NCBI GenBank assembly: GCA_026414325.1
Contig: JAOAJF010000031.1
Location: 1-6,966 of the forward strand
Source of the DNA: Microcaldota archaeon
GTDB taxonomy: Archaea; Micrarchaeota; Micrarchaeia; Anstonellales; Anstonellaceae
DNA: 6,966 nt
Direction of reading: 5' to 3'
The translations under genes and the position numbers were made by a program. The notes below the pieces were generated by a model, which was given only the letters and a program-made list of their open reading frames with translations, was not told where the DNA came from and made no database searches. Shown in pieces: positions 1-5,151 of this stretch. Position 1 is the first letter of the stretch; every line of letters starts with the position of its first letter.

Positions 1-96
1 ACAGGTATGGGAGTAACTGTGGATAATTTAGACCCAAGGGAAGTAATAAAAAAGATTAAAAAAGGTGAGTACGATTCAATTATTGGTGCTCAATAA
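1..96 (+). CDS. 3' end of an unrecognised gene (31 codons plus stop)
   Basis: The frame is open from the first base and ends at TAA 94-96, giving a C-terminus that starts TGMGVTVDNLDPREVIKK and finishes GEYDSIIGAQ. The piece is charged, with no hydrophobic segment, so this end looks soluble and probably cytoplasmic. I do not recognise the family. The last base of its stop is the first base of the next gene's ATG (TAATG), a typical translational-coupling overlap, so the two are probably co-transcribed. An ATG at 7-9 exists, but a real start there would make a 29-residue protein; a gene entering from outside the window is much more likely. Confidence 0.7.
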   Translation, partial: TGMGVTVDNLDPREVIKKIKKGEYDSIIGAQ

Positions 97-1772
97 TGAA
101 AAAGGGTTTAGAATTTTTTTTTATTTTTTTTATTTTTTTGTATTTAGTATATGGCGGCTATAATTGGCAAGAGCCACAATCTGCTCCAGCAAAAATAGAA
201 TACTGGCTTTTGAGTAATTCAAAAAATGTATATTTTCTAACCCAGATGGGTAGTATTTATGAGCTTTCTACTTTGTCTGGAGATATTATGCCAGTTTATA
301 ATAGTTATAAAAAAGTAGCTAGCCCTGCAATTTTAGTAAAACAAATAATAATATTTGGAACAGAAGATAATGAAGTAATTGCTTATTCTTTATCGCAAAG
401 AAAAATTCTTTGGACTTATTTATTGAGCAAAAAAGAAGCAAATCTTTCTGCAAAAATAAAATTTTTAAATGGGAATGAAAAATTAGTGCTTGTAGTATAT
501 GATAAAAAAATGGTTGGACTAAATCCTGAAACTGGTGCAGAGATTTTTTCTAAATATTTGAAAGATGGAAAAACTGCTGCAGTTTTTGAAGATAAAGTTT
601 TAGTCTTAGATGGAGAAGAGCTTTATTGTTATACCAATGTAGGAAGATTGCTTTGGTTTGCAAAAGTAGGAGAGAGTTACAAGACTTTGCCAGTATATGA
701 AAAAGAAAACAACATGGTATTTTTTGCATCTGCCTCCTCTTCTAATTTATTTGCATTTGATGGCTATAGTGGCACATTGCTTTGGTACTATCCAGTCGAT
801 GGATTTTTATTTTCAGAGCCAATAGTAAAAAAAGATAAAGTTGTTTTTGGAACTGCTTCTGGAGAGCTTGTTGCTCTTAGTATTAAAGAGGGAAAAGAGA
901 TATATAAAAAACAGCTTGCCAGCCCAATTATTGGAAGAGGAGAGCTATTAGCTGGAAAATATGCTTTTTTTCCAACAACAACAAACAAAGTAATTGGTTT
1001 TGATATAGATAGTGGAGAGATTGTATTTAGCCACTCTCTTGCTTCTTTGCCAGCTTATTTGCTTCTTTTTAATCAAAATACGTTGCTAGTAAGCACTAAA
1101 AATAATAGAATTTATAGTCTGGCAATAAATCCAGCCTGTTCAATTTTATCTCCAAAAAATGGAGAGGAAGTAGGAAAACTATTAACAATAGAGGGAGTTG
1201 CTTTTTCTTTAAGCGGAATAAAAAATGTGCAGATTTCAATAGATGGGGAGTTTTTACCTGCACTCACTACTGATAATGGTAAATTTGTAAAAGAAATAAA
1301 TTTAGAGGGAAAGGCAAATGGGCCGATAAAAATTGAGTGTTTAGCTGTTGATGGAATTGGGCAGATGGAAAAAAATGCAAAAAAATATAAAACAGAAGTG
1401 ATTTATAGCTCTTTAAAAGAGCAGGCTAAACTTTATGCATATATAAAAGAGGGCCAGAGCCTTAACCCTGGGCAAGAATTTAATTTGTACATTCAAGATA
1501 AATATTCTAATGATTTAAAAGAAGTTATGGTAGAATACTTGAATAAAAGAGGAGAGTATAGCTCTCCTCTAAAGCTTAAAGCTCCAGCTGATCCTGGAGT
1601 GTATAGTATTGTTGTTAGAAAGATTGGCTATGAGGAAAGAAAAATAAATTTTGAAGTGAAGGATAATTTGTTTTTAATAAAAATAATTTTGTTTGCTATT
1701 TTATTTATAGTTGGTTATGGACTGATTTTAAAATATCTTAAAGGCGAGCTTTTTAGTAAAAAAACAAAATAA
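96..1772 (+). CDS. Membrane-anchored surface protein with PQQ-type beta-propeller and Ig-like domains
   Basis: This 558-residue protein appears to be exported and held by a C-terminal membrane helix. Residues 1-20 (MKK, then FFFIFFIFLYLVYG at 7-20) form a signal or N-terminal anchor. Residues about 36-345 carry recurring PQQ-type blade strands: SIYELSTLSGD (53), VIAYSLSQRKILWTY (94), MVGLNPETGAEI (139), ELYCYTNVGRLLWFAKV (175), LFAFDGYSGTLLWYYPV (218), LVALSIKEGKEIY (258) and VIGFDIDSGEIVF (299), with IYSLAINP (339) closing the ring. That suggests about seven blades, as in BamB/COG1520-type proteins. Residues about 350-435 resemble a bacterial Ig domain (ISIDGEF ... AVDGIGQ), and about 455-522 looks like another beta-sandwich (GVYSIVVRKIGYEERKINFE). 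Residues 525-546 are a strong membrane helix, followed by a short basic tail. PQQ-dehydrogenase catalytic features are not evident, so a scaffold or adhesion role is inferred. The ATG is preceded by GGTG at 85-88 with 7-base spacing. Confidence 0.9.
   Translation: MKKGLEFFFIFFIFLYLVYGGYNWQEPQSAPAKIEYWLLSNSKNVYFLTQMGSIYELSTLSGDIMPVYNSYKKVASPAILVKQIIIFGTEDNEVIAYSLSQRKILWTYLLSKKEANLSAKIKFLNGNEKLVLVVYDKKMVGLNPETGAEIFSKYLKDGKTAAVFEDKVLVLDGEELYCYTNVGRLLWFAKVGESYKTLPVYEKENNMVFFASASSSNLFAFDGYSGTLLWYYPVDGFLFSEPIVKKDKVVFGTASGELVALSIKEGKEIYKKQLASPIIGRGELLAGKYAFFPTTTNKVIGFDIDSGEIVFSHSLASLPAYLLLFNQNTLLVSTKNNRIYSLAINPACSILSPKNGEEVGKLLTIEGVAFSLSGIKNVQISIDGEFLPALTTDNGKFVKEINLEGKANGPIKIECLAVDGIGQMEKNAKKYKTEVIYSSLKEQAKLYAYIKEGQSLNPGQEFNLYIQDKYSNDLKEVMVEYLNKRGEYSSPLKLKAPADPGVYSIVVRKIGYEERKINFEVKDNLFLIKIILFAILFIVGYGLILKYLKGELFSKKTK
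114..139 (+). repeat. Near-continuous T tract inside the signal-peptide codons
   Basis: The run is T9-A-T8-A-T7 and encodes the FFFIFFIFL stretch of the signal segment. It begins 18 bases after the upstream gene's stop. U-rich runs of this kind are the main signal for intrinsic termination in archaea, so it could attenuate transcription entering from upstream. It is also a slippage-prone homopolymer. Whether it does either is inference. Confidence 0.6.
1548..1570. repeat. Perfect 9-bp inverted repeat inside the propeller gene
   Basis: Arms AGAGGAGAG (1548-1556) and CTCTCCTCT (1562-1570) are exact reverse complements around a 5-base loop (TATAG). It lies in the codons for the second beta-sandwich domain and no T tract follows it. 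It is more G+C-rich than its surroundings and could fold in the mRNA. Chance is a fair explanation. Confidence 0.45.
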
Positions 1773-1807
1773 GAAGATAAAAAGAAAATAAAAGGAAGAT
1801 TTTAGTT
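1773..1807 (-). terminator. T-rich convergent intergenic gap, likely terminator of the minus-strand operon
   Basis: Only 35 bases separate the two converging stop codons. Read on the minus strand the gap contains CCTTTTATTTTCTTTTTATC, a U-rich stretch of the kind that ends archaeal transcripts without a hairpin. The + strand offers only two TTTT runs (around 1800-1808), so termination of the + transcript is less clear and read-through into antisense is possible. Confidence 0.45.
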
Positions 1808-3985
1808 TTAGTCTAAAGAGAAACGGTCTAGCTCTTGTAATTTTTTATCAAGCTCATTGAATAGAACATATTTGTTGGAAACAGATGCGATTATAGTTGA
1901 GAAATATGCTACTCGTTCTACTGAATAATCCTGGCCAAGGTAGTCAAAGAAATCTGAGCTTTTAGAATAGTGCTCTATTTTTCCAACCAAATTTATTTTT
2001 TTGTTAGATAGGTTTAGAGCATAAACTCCATAAAAGTAGTTTAATTTGTCATAGAATAAAGATTTAGATTTTTTAACTACTGTTATAGGAAGATAGAGTA
2101 GCTTTCTATTTTGGTCATAAACAAAGGCTTTATGATTATAAAGAACTGGAGAGGTTGTACCACTATCTCCTTCTAAAAATTCATCTAAAAGCTTTGGTTT
2201 TTCTGGCTCAGAAATATCTATTAGTCCAACTTTTAGCCCATCTATTCGTTCTATATCATACTCTGTAAAAGAGGTTAGCTGGCCTATTGCAATCAAAGTG
2301 TTGTCATCATAGGGATGAAGATAGGTATAATAGCCAGGTATTTTTAAATAGCCCAAAACTTTTGGTACTTTTGGATTGGATAGATCGATAACAAATAATG
2401 GGTCGATTTTCTTGTAAGTGATTAAAAATACTTTTGGACCCATAAATCTAACTCCATAAATTTTTTCATCTGGAGCTAGCTTGTCTAATAAAGAGACTAA
2501 TTTTAGCTCTTTGTCTAAAACATAAACAGAATTATAAACAACGTTCTTTTTTGCCCAAACATCTATAGTTGTTGCAACACGCAAATTTTCTTGATATTCG
2601 TCTAATGCCCATTGGTTTATAAGATAGCCATTTACAAAAGCAGATGCTTTAAGCTTTAGCTTGTCCCCTTCGAAGGAGAATTTATAAATAATAGTTTTTT
2701 GGTGTTTAATTTTTATATTTGCATCATATTCTGCAACTGCTTCTTGGATTTTTTCAATTGTTGATTGAAATTCTTCAAATTGGGATTTTGAAACCTTAGA
2801 GCTATCTTCAAATTGTCTAATATAATTTAGAAGTATTGGCTCTATCTCTATCCATTTTTCTGAATCAGAAATGTTTTTAGCTAATATTGGAGCTATTTGC
2901 TGGCGTATTTTTAGAGGAAGATGAGGCAGAATTGCTTTTTCAAATCTTTCTGTTTTGTTTATTTGGTAAGAGAGAGTAGGACACCACCACCATCTACAAA
3001 ATATTGGTGGGAACTGAGAGGCTGCAATATAGATATTGTTTTCAGACATGTAAACTGTATCTTGATCTCCATTGAGCAAAAATGCTTTTGAATCCAAAAC
3101 TTTTCCATCTAAAGAGAAGATACTAATTTGATTTAGTTTATAATAACTTGTTGAAGGAGGAGAATCTATATAATATACTGGGCTGTAAATTAATTCTTTA
3201 TCAAAATACCAGGGAGTTGGATAGGGTTTAGACCTAGCCTCTTGAGAGGAGATAAGATAAACTTTTTTGTCTTTAAGCCTTGCATCTGTAAAACTACCAA
3301 AGAATTTAAGCTCTTGGAGCAATTTTGGATTTGATTTATCTTCTATATTATAGATTTGAACTAAAGTATAAGGCTCATAATATTCCATAGGCTGGAAGTC
3401 AAATTCATCTATTTTGTAAGTTTTTTTATATTTTTTTATAAAAACAACTAAATAATTATCTTCTACAAAAATTGATGATAAAAAATCGTCATTATCTTCG
3501 ATTAATTTTTTTTCAAAAAGTTTTTTTGGTTTTGGAGTAATTTCAAAAATAAAGAGTTTATTGTTTTTTATAATAAAGAGGTGATTTTGCGTTGTTTTAA
3601 TAATATCTGGCTCATCAATGCCTTCAACTTGTATATTTGTTTTTGAGTAATCTACTCCAGCTGTTTTAGATAGAGTAGGGGCAGAACCTAATAGTGGTAT
3701 GGCTTCTCTTGAAGGAGCAGTTGAGCTCTCTATGCTAGAAGCCCTATCTAGCCAGGCTTTCATTTCCTGATAGTTAGAAAATTTCTTAAGTTTAGGTATT
3801 TCTTCACTATCAGATTGGTTAGAAAAAGAAAAGTTCTTAAAATCAGTTGTGTTTTTATCTATAGAAAAAGGAGAAGAAGAAGGGGAAGGCAATTTAAAAC
3901 TCTCTTTATTTTCTAAAAAAGTACAGCCAACTAAAAATAAAAGGAAAATTGCTATTAGAGCTAAAAAAATTTTGTTGCTTGCCAT
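1808..3985 (-). CDS. Secreted lipoprotein-like Beta_propel family protein (COG4880 type)
   Basis: This 725-residue protein is exported. Residues 4-20 are a hydrophobic signal ending in a lipobox-like L-V-G-C, with C21 as the possible lipidated residue. Residues 31-67 are a Ser-rich linker. Hallmarks of the secreted C-terminal beta-propeller family (Beta_propel) follow: DYSKTNIQVEGIDEPDIIKT (112-131), ARLKDKKVYLIS (235-246), GYLINQWALDEY then LRVATT (453-473), VRFMGPKVFLITYKKIDPLF (512-531), GYYTYLHPYDDNTLIAIG (551-568) and PVLYNHKAFVYD (613-624). The order and near-complete length suggest an intact member. The family's biochemical role is not established; extracellular binding is inferred. 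A mainly helical segment (about 345-425) is inserted between blades, preceded by C330-RWWW-C335, a possible disulfide. The ATG lies 31 bases after the preceding operon gene; no clear ribosome binding site is visible. It is the last gene of a three-gene minus-strand operon. Confidence 0.93.
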   Translation of the reverse strand: MASNKIFLALIAIFLLFLVGCTFLENKESFKLPSPSSSPFSIDKNTTDFKNFSFSNQSDSEEIPKLKKFSNYQEMKAWLDRASSIESSTAPSREAIPLLGSAPTLSKTAGVDYSKTNIQVEGIDEPDIIKTTQNHLFIIKNNKLFIFEITPKPKKLFEKKLIEDNDDFLSSIFVEDNYLVVFIKKYKKTYKIDEFDFQPMEYYEPYTLVQIYNIEDKSNPKLLQELKFFGSFTDARLKDKKVYLISSQEARSKPYPTPWYFDKELIYSPVYYIDSPPSTSYYKLNQISIFSLDGKVLDSKAFLLNGDQDTVYMSENNIYIAASQFPPIFCRWWWCPTLSYQINKTERFEKAILPHLPLKIRQQIAPILAKNISDSEKWIEIEPILLNYIRQFEDSSKVSKSQFEEFQSTIEKIQEAVAEYDANIKIKHQKTIIYKFSFEGDKLKLKASAFVNGYLINQWALDEYQENLRVATTIDVWAKKNVVYNSVYVLDKELKLVSLLDKLAPDEKIYGVRFMGPKVFLITYKKIDPLFVIDLSNPKVPKVLGYLKIPGYYTYLHPYDDNTLIAIGQLTSFTEYDIERIDGLKVGLIDISEPEKPKLLDEFLEGDSGTTSPVLYNHKAFVYDQNRKLLYLPITVVKKSKSLFYDKLNYFYGVYALNLSNKKINLVGKIEHYSKSSDFFDYLGQDYSVERVAYFSTIIASVSNKYVLFNELDKKLQELDRFSLD

Positions 3986-4016
3986 GAGTGAATTTTTTCT
4001 TGAAAGTTAATAAAGC

Positions 4017-4457
4017 TTACTTTGTTTTTTTAATAATTGAATCTTTCGAGATAAAAATTAATTCAAAATCACTACTAAAAGGGCTTTTGTTTACTTTTAC
4101 AATATAGCCCATTTCAGAGATTTTGTCTAAAATCTCTTTCTTTTTTGAAGGGTGAAATAAAAAATAAGTAGAGATATCTAAAAGTTTTTTAAAGGGTATT
4201 TTTCCTTTTATTGTTATTTTTTGAGGAGAAAGCGCTAAGCTAGTAAGCTCAAGATCATTTTCTTTTAGTGTAGAATAAACATTAAAGATAAGCTGATTTA
4301 GCTCTTGATTTGGATTGGAAGGAAAAATTTTTTTCTCAAAATCATAGAAAAGTTCTTTTTCATTTTGTTTTAGAAAACGAGCTATGTTGTCTGAAGAGTT
4401 TAGAAGAAAGTTTATAAGTTCCTCACTGCTGAGTTGGTTTTTTGTAGCTAATTGCAT
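4017..4457 (-). CDS. Unrecognised 146-residue protein, middle gene of the operon
   Basis: I do not recognise this protein. Starting from ATG 4457 it begins MQLATKNQLSSEELINF. The N-terminal half looks helical (SSEELINFLLNSSDNIARFLKQNEKE is amphipathic in pattern, described here in two pieces: SSEELINFLLNSS and DNIARFLKQNEKE). The C-terminal half has alternating short strands and helices (LSPQKITIKGKIPFKKLLDI, then FELIFISKD near the end). There is no signal peptide or membrane helix, so it is probably cytoplasmic, unlike its operon neighbours. A longer frame from TTG 4484 exists, but it would overlap the preceding gene by 17 bases. The ATG at 4457 sits 10 bases after that gene's stop with AGGTAG just upstream, so I prefer it. 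A chaperone or assembly role for its exported neighbours is only a guess. Confidence 0.75.
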   Translation of the reverse strand: MQLATKNQLSSEELINFLLNSSDNIARFLKQNEKELFYDFEKKIFPSNPNQELNQLIFNVYSTLKENDLELTSLALSPQKITIKGKIPFKKLLDISTYFLFHPSKKKEILDKISEMGYIVKVNKSPFSSDFELIFISKDSIIKKTK

Positions 4458-4461
4458 TAAA

Positions 4462-4467
4462 CTACCT
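4462..4467 (-). promoter_or_regulatory. Ribosome binding site deciding the 4457 start
   Basis: On the minus strand AGGTAG follows directly after the TAA of the upstream gene and lies 4 bases before ATG 4457. It matches the AGGT core of the archaeal anti-Shine-Dalgarno complement, and no equivalent precedes TTG 4484. Confidence 0.55.
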
Positions 4468-5058
4468 TTAATTATTGTAATCAAAATAAATCCTAATAAT
4501 TATTTTATAACTATCTGTGTTTAATTTTTCTATTGAAAATTCTATCTCTTTAGTTTGGTTAGTCTCTTTAGTTTGGTTAGGCTGCTTAAAATCTTCTAAT
4601 ATAGGAAACTTTATAGTAGAAGGAATAGAAGGGAAAGTAATAAGATAGGTTTTTTGAGTATTTAGCTCGGTTAGTGTTAGACTTTTTGTTGTACTATCAA
4701 AAGAGAGGGACCAGCTATCTGGTAGACCAATACCTAAAAAGTCTTGAAAGTAATAAATTTGGTTATATTTATAAAGGATTGTGTGCTTAACACTAAACTC
4801 TGTAAGCTTAACATCAAGATTTTCCTCTTGTATAGAGCCACTTATTTTTGCCTTTAGTCTAACAACTTTGTTTTCGCTACCAAATGTGGTATCAAAAAGC
4901 CTATAATTAGCTGTATCTGCAAATTGTCTTTTGTTTGGATGGCCTAAGCTTTTTATTTCCTCTTTTTTAGACTCAGCAAAGTGGGCAGTAAATAGAGCAG
5001 CTGCACTTGCTAGAACAATTAATTTTTTTGCTTTTTGTACTATTTTCAGAAAAACCAC
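4468..5058 (-). CDS. Exported beta-rich protein of unknown function, first gene of the operon
   Basis: This 196-residue protein has a basic N-terminus (KIVQKAKK) and a hydrophobic core (LIVLASAAALFTAHFA, 13-28), a Sec-type signal or N-terminal anchor. The remainder is rich in alternating strand patterns (SWSLSFDSTTKSLTLTEL, KTYLITFPS, YKIIIRIYFDY), suggesting a beta-sandwich. Near the C-terminus a six-residue unit (NQTKET/NQTKEI, 161-172) is duplicated and creates two N-Q-T glycosylation sequons. No second membrane helix or catalytic motif is visible, and I do not recognise the family. The start must be GTG 5058: an in-frame TAG lies immediately upstream, and the only nearby alternative before the signal core is a CTG. 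The AGGTGG at 5060-5055 overlaps this GTG and is too close to serve it, so a leaderless transcript is plausible. The next gene begins 10 bases after the stop. Confidence 0.78.
   Translation of the reverse strand: MVFLKIVQKAKKLIVLASAAALFTAHFAESKKEEIKSLGHPNKRQFADTANYRLFDTTFGSENKVVRLKAKISGSIQEENLDVKLTEFSVKHTILYKYNQIYYFQDFLGIGLPDSWSLSFDSTTKSLTLTELNTQKTYLITFPSIPSTIKFPILEDFKQPNQTKETNQTKEIEFSIEKLNTDSYKIIIRIYFDYNN
4545..4580 (-). repeat. Exact 18-bp tandem duplication in coding sequence
   Basis: Two identical 18-base units (TCTCTTTAGTTTGGTTAG on the + strand) abut at 4562/4563. The length is a multiple of three, so the frame is preserved and the unit N-Q-T-K-E-T/I is doubled in the exported protein. 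Identity at every base, including third positions, indicates a recent duplication. Confidence 0.9.
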
Positions 5059-5077
5059 CTAAATTTAATTATTAACA

Positions 5078-5086
5078 CATATATTA
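5078..5086 (-). promoter_or_regulatory. TATA-like box for the minus-strand operon
   Basis: TAATATATG on the minus strand is centred about 24 bases upstream of the GTG at 5058. Archaeal TATA boxes usually sit about 24-28 bases before the transcription start, so transcription would begin at or next to the start codon, giving a leaderless mRNA. A second candidate, TATTTAAA (5106-5099), would give a leader of roughly 18-20 bases. Confidence 0.45.
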
Positions 5087-5098
5087 GGATTATCTGAG

Positions 5099-5106
5099 TT
5101 TAAATA
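5099..5106 (+). promoter_or_regulatory. TATA-like box for the cysteine-rich pilin-like gene
   Basis: TTTAAATA matches the archaeal TATA consensus well and predicts a start near 5128, with a leader of about 22 bases before ATG 5152. No Shine-Dalgarno-like sequence is seen in that leader. A weaker AT-rich element at 5123-5134 (TTTTTAAAATTT) is centred about 24 bases before the ATG and would give a leaderless transcript instead. The 93-base region 5059-5151 holds both divergent promoters. Confidence 0.45.
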
Positions 5107-5151
5107 CCTTTTTGTGCATAAATTTTTAAAATTTAGTTTGTAAAGTTTTTT

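Noticed and set aside
788..988. Minus-strand 66-codon frame
   Set aside because: It is antisense to conserved propeller blades of the 96-1772 gene and has no supporting signals.
96..1772. PQQ-dependent dehydrogenase
   Set aside because: Only propeller blade patterns are present. The protein is short for that enzyme class, has Ig-like domains and a C-terminal anchor, and no cofactor or catalytic motif is evident.
4458..4484. TTG start at 4484 extending the 146-residue protein by nine residues
   Set aside because: It would overlap the preceding gene by 17 bases and lacks a ribosome binding site, while ATG 4457 has AGGTAG and follows the upstream stop by 10 bases.
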